A stretch of DNA of 64,000 nt from Leptodactylus fallax (taxonomy: Eukaryota; Chordata; Amphibia; Anura; Leptodactylidae): contig CAMRHE010000133.1 in assembly GCA_947044405.1 (NCBI GenBank), positions 4,668,501 to 4,732,500 on the forward strand. The letters run 5' to 3'. Both the position numbers and the translations under genes were made by a program. Shown here in pieces: positions 1 through 11,503 of this stretch; position 1 is the first letter of the stretch; each line of letters opens with the position of its first letter. A model generated the notes under the pieces. It made no database searches. It worked only from the letters and a program-made list of their open reading frames with translations, and had not been told where the DNA came from.

Positions 1-420
1 GTTAGTGTTGGGCGAATTGGTTCAGATTCGACCCAAATATTCCAAAATGTTGCGGTAAATTATTATATTGAGGAGTCAGAGTATAATAGGTGGAGGCCCA
101 AGGGAGAGGTAAAAAATAAAAACATTTATACTCTCTTTTCCTCCTTTCGGGTCTCCTTGTGACATCCTGTGATCTGTGTCTTCCTCCTCCAAGTGCTCTT
201 CTTTGATGTCATGTGTCCAGGGTCACCACTGAGGCCTGTAATTGGTGAGTGGTGACATGGGTATGCCAACTGTCATGATGTCACGTGCCCAGAGCAGGAA
301 GACACAGATGCCAGATGGAGGCCCAAAAAGTGAGTGAAGGTGAGTATGAATATTTTTGATTTTTTACATCTTCCTTGGCCCTCCAACTATATACTATACT
401 TTGAAGAGTATAATAATTTC
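1..420. repeat. Hairpin/foldback dispersed repeat, copy 1 (degenerate)
   Basis: The two ends are inverted copies of each other. GAGTATAATAGGTGGAGGCC followed by an A-rich stretch near 78-125 is mirrored near 335-418 by a T-rich stretch, a CCTTGG block and AGAGTATAAT. The same arms recur near 3757, 6093, 18741, 31110, 58832 and 63811. The middle (about 150-330) has direct repeats of a motif around TGATGTCATGTG and GAGGCCTGTAATTGG that other copies share. No coding potential is seen; the 93-codon ORF at 334-615 runs out of the repeat and matches nothing I know. Best read as an old non-autonomous element; its superfamily is not determined. Confidence 0.6.
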
Positions 421-3400
421 ATTTCCGATTTTATCCAAAGTTTGGTCCAAGCCTGGAGGATCGCTTCGTCCGAACACCGGATGTGTATTCTAAATCTCCT
501 TCCTCTGCCTCACTCCAGTGCACCAGAGGACAGGGGTAATAAATTTATGATGCACCAACTACCAGACACCAAAGTAAAGAAAAAAAGGAGATTGAAGAAG
601 TTTAATAAGCACTAGTGTGGTAAGGGCGACCTGTGAGCTCCCCCTGGACCCAGTCATATCTGGCTAGTGGGAACTATATTAATTCCAATATTAACTCGAA
701 TTTGGATAAGTGGCTTGTGGGTTGCTGAATGTGCCAGGTCACAAAACCCTGCTAGTACCACCAGTCAGCAGGGAACATAGTTTACTACTTACAGGAGGAG
801 GTACCGATCATCATCATGGGCCCATGCAAAACATGAAGATGACAAAAGGCCAAGTGTTTAGCATTGTGCTAGAATGCTGAAAGGAGGAGGTAGGGGAGTT
901 GGTTAAAAATAGATATTTGGTGCCTGCAATCACTTCATTGCACATGCTACATGCTTGCAGGCATCTGTGAAACATAGTAGTCTGGTGGGCACAAGGATCC
1001 ATGGAGGCATCGGGTAACATCCAACCGATCAAGTGGCTAGCTCAACCCCTTGAGTGGGTATAAAGGTAAGCTGTGGCATAGAGTAGCGTCTCAGATGTCC
1101 ACAGTAGGGAGTCGGAAGTTGCTGTTGTTACTCAATGGGGTGGAACCTCAGATGTACTACATGACATCATCCCGGTTGTGAGGACCACTCAGAATTGGTT
1201 GTGCCATTCAGAAGGCACTTATTGCTCAGGAACAGTGGGGGCTTCCAATTGGGCTGGAATCGGAGTGGTGTCTATTAATTGAAGAACTGGACTTGGTGGA
1301 GGTGGTGAAAGGTCCAGGTTCGATTTCCTATACAATGTGTTGTAGAGTTGGAACCATAATAATATAGGATGGGGTTGACTGCTTGTACCAAGATACCAGT
1401 GATGAGAATATGATGACAGTAGTCAACAAGACCGGAAATCGAGGTCAGTCAAAGCTGGCTATATAGTACCAGGGGTTGGGTAATGGGCCAGGTATAGGCT
1501 GAATTGTAGATACTTTTATGGAAATGAGCAGCAATACCGATCACAACCCATGGGCCAGAGCAGCACCACTTCTGGTAAATATCCAAGCTTATTCCTAATC
1601 CTAAACACCCCTTTAGATAAACCATTGTATACCTGCAAATGAAATACAACACAATAATTCATACAATCAATGTCTTTGCGGTTATTATTTTACAGAAGGC
1701 ATTGTACGGTATGTATTCATAAATAGTCACCTTGACGTGCATTGTGTCCCTCCTGCGCCGTAGTTATTGAGAGGCTTTCTCTGGAAATATAATCTAAATC
1801 CCAAGTAATTTATTGATGCAAAGAAAAATAAGGTGTTTTAGACAGCAGCCATTTATCCTTGAAGCTTCAGCCCACTCATCACTTAACCTTGTAAACATTC
1901 AGATCTGGAATATGTATTATGCGATGCCGCTTCGCAGCAGCTGCTGATGGAACGCGCCAATCTCAATGTATATTTTAGCAGAATAGATGGCTTTTTAATA
2001 TATGCAGGATGGAATGTCATATTTTACTTGTGCGTCTTGTTACATTTCCATTACTGCCTCAATTCTGCGGCCAAGGAAGTAGCAACGAAGGGAAATGTTT
2101 TATACCTCGAAAGCTTAAAGGTGGCCATAGACCTTCAATAGATGATGGCCAACATGCATTCAGCAGACGACTAATTCTACAACCTCCATCCATAAGCATG
2201 CTGACCTTAGCATGCAAATGTTCTCAATGTGGAGAGGGGAATAAGCTGGTGACAGACACCTCTAGTGGTGGCTTACCTCCCAGGAGAAGAAACAATCCAT
2301 GTAATCCACCATGCTTGACCGTTCTTTACCACAACTTCATCAGTTGACATACCTTCATATACATACGATAGTTGGTTGGTCCCACCAAAACTGGATTCGA
2401 TAAAAATTCTCTAATGTGTATGGGCACATTAATGTTCAAGGAGTTGTTTAAGGATGGACAGTGATGACTTGAGATGTGTGAACCTTGCGAGATTCATTTC
2501 GCAAATAATTGTGAGGTTCACCCACCAGCTTCTTCTCCGGCCAAAATCAGACTCTTTTGGTGATCGTTGAGTGAAAAGGGGTCTATAGATATAACGTTGA
2601 TATGTACGAATAGGTGGCTATCATTGTCCCATCCCTTATACTACTTTTGTTGGTATTTTGGGTCTATGGATATGTTTAATGGTGTATGCCAAAGCAGTGT
2701 GTGAACATAGCCTAACTCCCATAGAGCTCAGTATAGAGGTCTACAGTATGGGCATGCACAGCCACCTCTCCTATGTATGGCTACAACATGGGGTCAGGTG
2801 AAGGCTACAATCCAAAGAAGGGATAGGGGCCACTAGCAACTTTAACCCTGCCCTAGCTAGTGTGAATTTATATATAAATGTGTCCACGCCAGATTTGGAT
2901 AAGGAGGACAAAATTGGGGTGGACACATCAATTCAATACAATATTCTGACATGATAACATAAGCCTTGACAGGCTGCAATGCACAACACAACCACCTGGA
3001 GGCTGCTCATATAGGATATCACAAAATCATGTTGTTTTGAAAAGCTGGTTGTTATCTCACGTCACACATATGTGGACATCTCTAGCCAAGAAGAAAGGTA
3101 AAGACGGTCACATCTGTAGGTTCTGCAATGTTATCCATGCCACCAATATCCCTTGGACTTTACTGTCCTCTAGGTGGAAATGTGAACCAGCACCATTTTG
3201 TATTTTTCCATAGTCCCTATTTTCAGTAGGCTTACCCCCACGATTATTATTTAGATTGCTCTAAATTCACTTGAATTCACTAAAGAACAATGTTCATCCC
3301 CTAAAATTTTCCTCTGTTCTTCTCAGTGAGTGGGTAGATACTTACTCAGTCTTACATATTCTATTAGTAAACCTATAATAAGGAAGTTTTTTATCACAAT

Positions 3401-3714
3401 ATAAGATAGTAATTGTATAATAATGCATGTCAATTTAAAGTTCTTTCAGCTTGAATGCTTCCTATATAAAAGAGAGAATTCAAGGACAGAGCTATTATAC
3501 ACCCCCATAAGAAGCACTTATAGAGACCGTACGGCCGCGTTATCAAAATGTATTCAGAACAGTTAATGCAAAGCATTAGCTATATCCGCACATGAGAACA
3601 ATAAGTGACATTATAAAGTATAATTAATGGTACAGATATATTCTTTATGTATGTTGCTATTTATTCTTTTCCTATCCAGGTTGCATGCAATAGTCACGAG
3701 GTTTGCCCAGCAGT
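421..3714. other. Intergenic stretch without recognisable gene
   Basis: Only short unconvincing ORFs are present on either strand. The AT-rich sequence has no splice-flanked exon that I recognise. A phrase at 1285-1320 (GGTGGAGGTGGTGAAAGG) resembles the end of the foldback MITE at 4940-5352, so fragments of dispersed repeats are probably present. Nothing else can be supported. Confidence 0.5.
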
Positions 3715-3960
3715 TTAGTTTTGGACCAAACTTTTTTGGTCGGAACCGGAACTGTTATTATACTCTGGGGTCTCTTCAGACCCCTGAGTATAATAAGCGG
3801 AGGTTAGTAAATATAACAAATAGTCATACTCACATCTCCTAGGCTCTGTTGCTGTCCTGTCCTCTTTGGGCCTCTTCAATGATTTCAGTGGCCCCCAGGG
3901 GACCACTGAGACCTAATCACAGGTCACGTGGACAGATACAATTTATAGACTCGCTGACCC
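3715..3960. repeat. Hairpin/foldback dispersed repeat, copy 2
   Basis: Positions 3757-3794 form a 38-nt hairpin with 17-nt arms, one mismatch and a CTTC loop; the left arm is ATTATACTCTGGGGTCT. It is followed by the family's A-rich arm and by GAGACCTAATCACAGGTCAC, which corresponds to the interior of copies 1 and 6. The right-hand hairpin is not recognisable, so the copy looks truncated. Upstream TTTGGACCAAAC is a further small palindrome. Confidence 0.6.
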
Positions 3961-4696
3961 TGTCCACTAATAATAACGGATCACTCACTCTGATTCTACC
4001 TACTAATGAAAATGAGATGACTCTGCATACTCTATCCCAGTCCACACAGTAAAGCTTAAAATTAAGCTACAGATAAGAGGAACTGTCGCCCTATTGTGAA
4101 AACTTTTTTATGTGGATAGTTACATCAAAATAATAAAACAAAATATTTTTGCTAAATATTTCTACAACAAAAAACTTGAATTAGATAATATGTTGTTTTC
4201 TGATCATATATTCCTTGGGCGGTATAACACAGTGGAGATTTATCATTCCTCATTCTAATGTAGATTCAGACTATAAATGTTTTTTCTCTTACTCAAAGAA
4301 TTGGCAGGGATATATCTGTCTGTACGATATTCCAGAATCAGGATCTATTACAGCTTGGCACTAGTCCACACCTTGTAGTGAGTCGTAAGGGAAGACATTC
4401 ATTTGTGTTACATTTTATCCCAGCTGCTTTCTTGTTTAATACTTGTCACTTCTCAATTTGGTGAAGATGGGAAAGTGCCACTTACAGTATTTCACTCCAT
4501 GGTCCCCACTGAGACCTTGGAATGTGTTTTATGTCTCGGCTCTTCTTTTCAGTATATGTGTTTCTTGACTATAACACCCAAGGTGTGTGCAGAGGTTTGC
4601 TAAGGAGCTCAATGATGATATGAAATGGCCAGGAGTGAATCAAAATAATGACAATTCCATCTATAGTTGGCTACTTGGTAAATCAATGCTCAACCC
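3961..4696. other. Intergenic, nothing recognised
   Basis: AT-rich sequence with only short ORFs. I see no exon, RNA gene or clear repeat boundary. Confidence 0.4.
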
Positions 4697-4939
4697 CTTA
4701 AAGGGGTATTTCCATCTTTAATGTTTAGATAATAGCATATCAAGAGGATATGAGGCCTGGCTCTTGAAGTGCAAGCATGGCTACGTCTCCACTGACATTT
4801 GATTTGAAAGTGGCTAAATGAAACAGGGAATGGGTTGGGTCCCAAAGTTGGATCAGCACCTATCAGGCACTGCCAATATGCCATGTATGTTAAAACGGAC
4901 CCTTCACCTTCTCTTAGTCCAATTCTTTGCATTAATTAA

Positions 4940-5352
4940 TAGGTGCTGATCCACTGATTCTGGCACAGTTGGAATTTTTTCTCTAGCCCCCACCGTTCCT
5001 GAGCAATCAGTACAGTCAGTTTTGGCTGATATACTATTTAGGCTCTGCACTGTCAGGGGGCGGTGTCAGGCAGGAGCAGACAAGGGGTGTGATTCTGAGC
5101 TCTGACACTAGCTGCCTCTGATTGGAGTTCTGAGTCACACCCACTTTCCTGTTCCTGCCTGACACTGCCTATCACTGCCTATCTGACGGTAGAGAGGCTA
5201 AGAAGCATATCAGGAACCAAAAGTAACAGCATCAATTGTTCAAGAATGGTGGGGGCTAGAGAAAAAATTCCAACTGTGCCAGAATTATTGGAGCAGCGCC
5301 TAACAGGTGCTAAGAACTGGAGTTGGTGGAGGTGTTGAAAGGTCCTCTTTAA
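4940..5352. mobile_element. Foldback MITE, TTAA-type right end
   Basis: A long inverted repeat. The segment around 4955-5000 (GGCACAGTTGGAATTTTTTC and the following CTAGCCCCCACC) is repeated in inverse at 5225-5290. Inner arms also pair: GGTGTCAGGCAGGAGCAG near 5061 with CCTGCCTGACACTGCC near 5155. The right end reads into AGGTCCTCTTTAA, matching the TTAA-bounded ends seen at 14068, 28503 and 31943. The left terminus is shortened. The sequence from 4697 begins TTAAAGGGGTATTTCC, so a second TTAA element may abut or contain it. No ORF is expected. Confidence 0.6.
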
Positions 5353-5402
5353 AGATGAAAATAACCATTAACCTCTTTCCATACTCTGGCATCAAGGTTA
5401 AT

Positions 5403-5410
5403 ATGGGCAC
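5403..5410. repeat. 8-bp target-site duplication, left copy
   Basis: ATGGGCAC immediately precedes the element and is repeated exactly at 6711-6718. An 8-bp duplication is a hAT-superfamily hallmark. Confidence 0.9.
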
Positions 5411-5559
5411 CAGTGGCGTAACTAGGAATGGCTGGGCCCCAAGGCGAACATTTGACATGGGGCCCCCCCCCCCCGATAGGCCGCCCCCGCCCCCCCGGAC
5501 CGTCCCCTCCAACCCCCCCCCCAAAAGAATACAAACAAAAAAAACGCATTCCTGTGCAC

Positions 5560-6075
5560 ACTATTATGTGCCATAGCGGCCCCTGCACACAGTATCATGT
5601 CCCATAGTGGCCCCTGCACACAGTATCATGTCCCATAGTGGCCCCTGCACACAGTATCATGTCCCATAGTGGCCCCTGCACACAGTATCATGTCCCATAG
5701 TGGCCCCTGCACACGGTATTATATCCCATAGTGGCCCCTGCACACAGTATCATGCCCCATAGTGGCCCCTGCATACAGTATTATATCCCATAGTGGCCCC
5801 TGCACACAGTATCATGCCCCATAGTGGCCCCTGCACACAGTATCATGCCCCATAGTGGCCCCTGCACACAGTATTATAGCCCATAGTGGCCCCTGCCCAC
5901 AGTATTATTCCCCATAGTGGCCCCTGCACACAGTATCATACCCCATAGTGGCCCCTGCACACACTATTATGCCACATAGTGGCCCCTGCACACAGTATCA
6001 TGCCCCATAGTGGCCCCTGCACACAGTAATTTGCCCCATAGAGGCCCCTGCACACAGTAGTTTGCTCCATAGTGG
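5560..6075 (+). repeat. 31-bp minisatellite inside the hAT element
   Basis: About 16-17 tandem units of roughly 31 bp built on CATAGTGGCCCCTGCACACA plus AGTATCATGYC. Successive units begin 31 bp apart, for example at 5600 and 5631. The same unit occurs a few times at 58880-58985 on the other strand and about eight times at 63545-63795, so copy number differs between copies of the same element. Short ORFs here are by-products of the repeat. Confidence 0.9.
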
Positions 6076-6092
6076 ACCACCCATGAACAATT

Positions 6093-6430
6093 ATTATACT
6101 CCGGAGTCTTTTCAGACCCCAGAGTATAATGATCGGAGACCCAGGAGAGGATACAAACATAAAAAAACAACGTTGCTTACCTGTTCCTCGCTCCGGTGCA
6201 TGCCCGTGCGCTACTCCGGCCTTCTTCAATGTTGGACCAGGCAGGCGTCACGTGATCCGGGCCAGCGTCGCGACGCAAAATGACGCCGGCTGACGTCTGG
6301 GACGTCACCAAACAGGACCGAAGCCTGGAGAAGCGCAGGAGAGGTGAGTACAGTGTTTTTTATGTTCCCTCACCTCCCCTGGGCCTCCGATCATTATACT
6401 CCGGGGTCTGAAAAGACCCCGGAGTATAAT
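6093..6430. mobile_element. Hairpin-ended foldback module nested in the hAT element
   Basis: It begins and ends with 38-nt hairpins at 6093-6130 (15 of 17 stem pairs, loop TTTC) and 6393-6430 (perfect 17-bp stem, loop GAAA; left arm ATTATACTCCGGGGTCT). They start exactly 300 nt apart. Beyond the hairpins the arms remain inverted repeats of each other: GATCGGAGACCCAGG to the right of the first mirrors CCTGGGCCTCCGATC to the left of the second. The A-rich and T-rich tracts and CTTACC/GGTGAG also pair. The GC-rich centre holds several ACGTC/GACGT motifs. The same design recurs in other copies across the window. Confidence 0.75.
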
Positions 6431-6710
6431 GATAGCAGTAATTGTGGGGTTCGGCCGCGGCCTCACATACCGATCCCCGCTCCTGCTCACAGCCGCCTCT
6501 GCAGAATCGGAAGCGCAGGCGGCTGTGAGCGGGACCCCGGGGATCGGTAAGTATATAGGGCCCGTTACCTGCTGGGGTTACTCCAGCAGGTAACGACTTA
6601 AAAAAAAAACCAAACAAACAAAAAAAACGCATCGGGGGCCCACGGGACCCCGTAATGTCCCGGGCCCTGTGGCAGCTGCTACCGCTGCTACCCCAGTAGT
6701 TACGCCCCTG

Positions 6711-6718
6711 ATGGGCAC
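6711..6718. repeat. 8-bp target-site duplication, right copy
   Basis: ATGGGCAC, identical to 5403-5410. Confidence 0.9.
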
Positions 6719-8189
6719 CTCAACATACCTTGTGGTGATCATGCGCACGCCCACCATGTTTGCTGAAATTGGAAGAAAACTTGGAAACTATTTTTGCATT
6801 TGCCTTAAAAAAGGGATTTTAAAGACCACTTTAGACCCCATGTACTGAGGGCAATCCATAGTGGAAAATCGGGTCTGACCATTGACCACATTTCCCAGTC
6901 CGAACCTAATCTGGAGACCGGACTCCTTACATCGTAGTGATCTATGATGCTGGGAGTCCCTGCACTGTCTGCACTATATACAATTAGGAACTGTAGACAC
7001 ACAAGGAGTCAGGGACTCCCACGATCATAGATACAAGAAGGTCTTTCTCCTGACTTGGTTTGGTGTGGGATGTATGAACCAGATTTTCGGACCCGAATTG
7101 TGCATAGGGTCTGAAGTGGCCCAGCCATGTTACCAATATCAATGTTGTCATATTCCCAACTTTTCCCTCTTCTGTTTCTTTAATAGGCTGATATTTTTGG
7201 TCACTTATCAGAACTCGTTTTTTTTCCGGTTATTACTATGTATAATTAAAGCATGTTTGGTGACAGTGAAGGAGAAAATGACTAATAATCTGACTTTGGA
7301 TTTCAATAATTCAGCAGCCATGATGACTACAGGAACTTCACACGAGAAATACCATCATTTATCACCCGCGTTTCAACAGCCCATTAAATTATTATCATGC
7401 TAAGCACCGACCAATGTAATAAGGCATGCAAACCATAATCTTAAACTGTCCGCATAATAAAAAATAACGCTCTAACAATAATTCATGGCGCCTTCATTTC
7501 TCCATACAGGGATATAATTACAGTAATGAATGTCCTCCACAGTCTCTGCTAGTCATTGTATCAATCCATCATGTAACATGGAACCCAGAAAAAATTCATG
7601 GACCAATATGGCGCTCGCCAATGGTCCTGAGAAGGGTCACTGGGGTATATGTTCAATGTATATACGGTATATCAAATGGATATACCACTACAGTACATTG
7701 ACATCTTATTATTTACTTTCATGCTACAGGGTAGTCCTTTTTCGACAATCCATTTTGGTTACAAGGATCCCAAACTAATCACACGGTGTTTTGCTGTTGC
7801 GATCCACAGTGATCAGCAACAATCTGTTGGGATACCTGGCAGCAAGTGTTCAATTTCCCTACAGCGCCACCACAGGGAAAATGTAGCATTACACATTGTC
7901 CATTTACATCAACAATCTGTGAAGTTGAAGGACATATTGGTTTCTTCAAAGTAAGTGATGCTATTTGTGGCAATTATCTGCCCTGGCAAGTAGATAAGGG
8001 ACCTAAATGGGGGGGCCTTCCTCTATTAGTTCAGAATTTCTAATAAGGTATTTAAAATTGGGTTTTCTAAACCAGACCAACTTGCCTAATCCTTATTTCC
8101 GCAAATGGTCGCTATTCTCAATTTTATTCTGTATAGTCGATAGACAGTAGTATCACGGCCCAGAATAAAACCTTTCAAAATCACCAAAA
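6719..8189. other. Intergenic, nothing firmly recognised
   Basis: Short ORFs only. An area around 7770-7960 (ACAGCGCCACCACAGGG and surroundings) looks like a dispersed repeat fragment, but I could not find a second copy in the window. Confidence 0.4.
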
Positions 8190-8870
8190 ATCTAGACCCA
8201 ATTTATTTGGGGGTCTGGTCTTGGGTCTGAATTTATCTTGAGGTCTAGTCTAGGGTCAGTGTTCATTTTGGGGTCTGAATGTATTCTGAGGTCTATTTTG
8301 GGTCTGAATTTATCTGGGGATCCGAATTTATTTTGGGGTCTGTTCTAAGGTCTGAATTTATCTTGGGGCATGGCTTGGGGTCTACCTGTATTTTTAGATC
8401 TATTCTGGGTCTGCAAATTTTTGGGGGGATCAGGCCTGGGGTCAGAATTTATTTGGGGTCTGAATTTATCTTGATTGATCTAGGGTTGGAATTTATTTTA
8501 GGGCATGGTCTGGAATCTGAATTTTATCTTGAGGTCTTGTTTATAGTTGGAATTCCCTAAATTTATTTTGTGGTCTATTCCGGGGTCTGTCATTTATTTT
8601 GGGGTTAGTCCTTGATCTGAATTTATCTTTGGGTCTGGCCTAAGGTCTATTCTGGGGTCTGAAGGTACCTTATGGTCTGAAGATCTAGGGTTGGAATTTA
8701 TTTTAGGGTCTGGTCTTACCTTGCAGTCTATTCTGGGGCCTGAATCTGCAGTAACTTTGGGTCTGTCTAGAGTCAAATTTTATTCTGGGTCAGTTCTGGG
8801 GTCTAAATTTATCATCGAGTCTCGTCTAGGGTCAGAATTTATTTATTGATTTGTTTTCAGCTCTGGATTT
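8190..8870 (+). repeat. Degenerate short tandem repeat, GGGTCTGAATTTAT type
   Basis: About 680 bp of irregular repetitions of phrases such as TTTGGGGTCTGAATTTATCT and GGTCTGGTCTAGGGTC, with units near 20 bp grouped into longer ones. ORFs on both strands here simply translate the repeat. Confidence 0.8.
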
Positions 8871-9309
8871 TTTTTTTTTTGGTTGCACCTAATTACTTGA
8901 AGTTTGGGACTTGTACTAATTTTGAAGTCTGATTCTGGGACCTCTGTTCTCTTAAAAGAAGACCTTTCATGTCCTCATGAAAGTGTGGTTTTATATACCA
9001 CTAGAAAGCAGACTGAATTCAGCGCACTGTCGGCTTTCCCGGTATGTGCCCCTGTGGAGGAGATATCGGTGCCGTTAGTCTCGACACCAATCTCTCCCCA
9101 CTGTCAGAAGGGCGTTACTCATAGTACAGCGTTAATTTCCACAGCATATTTTGGCTGCGGCTTGCTACATGGTGCCTAGCCTTACTTCTAACGGTTTATG
9201 AGAATTGTGTGATACTAATAAGTGGCGGCTTCCTTGTTACCATGACTACATGAATAAAATAGGGAAATGATTGCAGCAATGATATATTTAATTCTCTGTA
9301 CAAAAACCT

Positions 9310-9770
9310 GTTTAGTACTTACACACACATATACCTACATACACACACACGTATACATAAACATACATACACATACATACACCTATACATACACACACAT
9401 ATACTTACATACACGTATACATACACACACATATACCTACACATATACCTACACACACATACACATACACACACATATACTTACATACACGTATACATAC
9501 ACACACATATACCTACACACACATACACATACATACACCTATACATACACACACGTATACATACACACACATACACATACATGCACACACATATACACAC
9601 ATATAATAATATAATAATAATACATTTTATTTATATATTGCCAACATATTCCGCAGAACTGTACAATATGACAACAAATACATACACATATATACACACA
9701 TATACCTACACACACATATACATACATACACACATATATACCTACACACACATATACATACACACACATA
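9310..9770 (+). repeat. Compound (ACAC/ATAC) microsatellite with a dispersed-repeat fragment
   Basis: Positions 9310-9605 and 9682-9770 are runs of ACACAC and ATACAT. Between them, 9620-9680 reads ATTTTATTTATATATTGCCA then ACATATTCCGCAGAACTG, a motif I recognise as a common amphibian dispersed repeat, here as a short fragment. The long ORFs over this region are microsatellite artefacts. The tract ends at the TA target of the Tc1 element. Confidence 0.85.
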
Positions 9771-9772
9771 TA

Positions 9773-11336
9773 CAGTCATGGCCAAAAGTTTTGAGAATGA
9801 TACAAATATTAATTTTTACAAAGTCTACTGCTTCAGTTTTTCTAATGGCAATTTGCATATACTCCAGAATGTTATAAAGAGTGATCAGCTTAACAGCAAT
9901 TACTTGCAAAGTCAATATTTGCCTAGAAAATGAACTTTATCCCCCAAAACACATTTCAACATCATTGCAGCCCTGCCTTAAAAGGACCACCTAACATCGT
10001 TTCAGTGATTGCTCCATTAACACAGGTGTGGGTGTTGATGAGGACAGGGCTAGAGATCAATCTGTCATGATTAAGTAAGAATGACACCACTGGACACTTT
10101 AAAAGGAGGCTGGTGCTTGCCATCATTGTTTCTCTTCTGTTAACCATGGTTATCTCTAAAGAAACACGTGCAGTCATCATTGCACTGCACAAAAATGGCC
10201 TAACTGGGAAGAGTATTGCAGCTAGAAAGACTGCACCTCAGTCAACAATCTATCGCATCATCAAGAACTTCAAGGAGAGAGGTTCCATTGGTGCCAAAAA
10301 GGCTCCAGGGCGCCCAAGAAAGACCAGCAAGCGGCAGGACCGTCTCTTAAAAGTGTTTCAGCTGCGGGATCGGGCTACCAGCAGTGCAGAGCTTGCTGAG
10401 GAATGGCAGCAGGCAGGTGTGAGTGCATCTGCACGCACTGTGAGGCGGAGACTCTTGGAGCAAGGCCTGGTCTCAAGGAGGGCAGCAAAGAAGCCACTTC
10501 TCTCCAGAAAAAACATCAGGGACAGACTGATATTCTGCAAAAGGTACAGGGAGTGGACTGCTGAGGACTGGGGTAAAGTCATTTTCTCTGATGAATCCCC
10601 TTTTCGATTGTTTGGAACATCTGGAAAACAGCTTATTCGGAGAAGAAGAGGTGAGCGCTACCACCAATCTTGTCTCATGCCAACTGTAAAGCATCCTGAA
10701 ACCATTCATGTGTGGGGTTGCTTTTCAGCCAAGGGAATCGGCTCTCTCACAGTCTTGCCTAAAAACACAGCCATGAATAAAGAATGGTACCAGAATGTCC
10801 TCCAAGAGCAACTTCTCCCAACCGTCCAAGAGCAGTTTGGCGCTCAACAATGCCTTTTCCAGCATGATGGAGCACCTTGCCATAAAGCAAAGGTGATAAC
10901 TAAATGGCTCAGGGAACAAAACATAGAGATTTTGGGTCCATGGCCTGGAAACTCCCCAGATCTTAATCCCATTGAGAACTTGTGGTCAATCATCAAGAGA
11001 CGGGTGGACAAACAAAAACCAACAAATTCAGACCAAATGAAAGCATTGATTCTGCAAGAATGGACTGCTATCAGTCAGGATTTGGTCCAGAAGTTGATTG
11101 AGAGCATGCCAGGGAGAATTGCAGAGGTCCTGAAGAAGAAGGGTCAACACTGCAAATATTGACTTGCTGCATTAACTCATTCTAACTGTCAATATAAGCT
11201 TCTGTTACTCATAATATGAATGCAATTCTATTTCTGTATGTGATAAAAACATCTGACAAACACACATAAAAACCAGAGGGCAGCAGATCATGTGAAAATA
11301 TAATATTTGTGTCATTCTCAAAACTTTTGGCCATGA

Positions 11337-11339
<3 letters not shown>
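9773..11339 (+). mobile_element. Tc1-family transposon, apparently complete (1567 bp)
   Basis: The left end starts CAGTCATGGCCAAAAGTTTT and the right end is its inverse. About 39 terminal bases match with one difference. TA flanks both ends (9771-9772 and 11340-11341), as expected for Tc1/mariner insertion. It carries one uninterrupted transposase gene. The near-identical ends and intact reading frame suggest a recent insertion. It sits in dinucleotide-repeat DNA rich in TA targets. Confidence 0.93.
10113..11162 (+). CDS. Tc1-type transposase
   Basis: Catalyses cut-and-paste movement of its own element through a DDE nuclease, acting in the nucleus on the terminal inverted repeats. An N-terminal helix-turn-helix region (about residues 12-60, with LHKNGLTGKSIA) is followed by a GRPRK linker (about 85) and a second helical DNA-binding region. 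The catalytic domain shows IFSDESPF (first Asp), FQHDGAPCHKAK (second Asp) and GNSPDLNPIENLW (Glu). By my count 35 residues separate the second Asp from the Glu, one more than the usual D34E spacing. The frame is open for 349 codons, matching the family's usual length of about 340. The likely start is the ATG at 10146 (MVISKETR) rather than 10113, because residues 1-11 are unlike the family start. No stop or frameshift is seen, so it may be functional. Confidence 0.93.
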   Translation: MLAIIVSLLLTMVISKETRAVIIALHKNGLTGKSIAARKTAPQSTIYRIIKNFKERGSIGAKKAPGRPRKTSKRQDRLLKVFQLRDRATSSAELAEEWQQAGVSASARTVRRRLLEQGLVSRRAAKKPLLSRKNIRDRLIFCKRYREWTAEDWGKVIFSDESPFRLFGTSGKQLIRRRRGERYHQSCLMPTVKHPETIHVWGCFSAKGIGSLTVLPKNTAMNKEWYQNVLQEQLLPTVQEQFGAQQCLFQHDGAPCHKAKVITKWLREQNIEILGPWPGNSPDLNPIENLWSIIKRRVDKQKPTNSDQMKALILQEWTAISQDLVQKLIESMPGRIAEVLKKKGQHCKY

Positions 11340-11383
<44 letters not shown>

Positions 11384-11437
11384 TAAACATATACCCACAC
11401 ATATATATAGTGTATACATACATACATACACACACAT

Positions 11438-11499
<62 letters not shown>

Positions 11500-11503
11500 A
11501 GAT
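11340..11503 (+). repeat. (TA)n / (CA)n / (GA)n microsatellite
   Basis: Alternating TA, CA and ATAC runs ending in a GA run and GATAGATA. It abuts the right end of the Tc1 element and its ORFs are artefacts. Confidence 0.9.

Larger units (their letters stand above)
5411..6710 (+). mobile_element. Non-autonomous hAT-type element, 1300 bp, complete
   Basis: The left end is CAGTGGCGTAACTAG and the reverse complement of the right end is CAGGGGCGTAACTAC, so 13 of 15 terminal bases match. Both flanks carry the perfect 8-bp duplication ATGGGCAC. Short CAG-type inverted ends with an 8-bp duplication are characteristic of hAT transposons (established knowledge). No transposase ORF is present, so it would need transposase from elsewhere. 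In order it contains a C-rich run (5459-5530), a 31-bp minisatellite (about 5560-6075), a hairpin-ended foldback module (6093-6430) and a GC-rich tail. Related copies lie at about 58560-59029 (opposite strand) and from 63475 to the right edge. Confidence 0.88.

Noticed and set aside
9267..9614. 115-codon Thr/His/Tyr-rich ORF and its minus-strand partner
   Set aside because: Pure ACAC/ATAC microsatellite translation.
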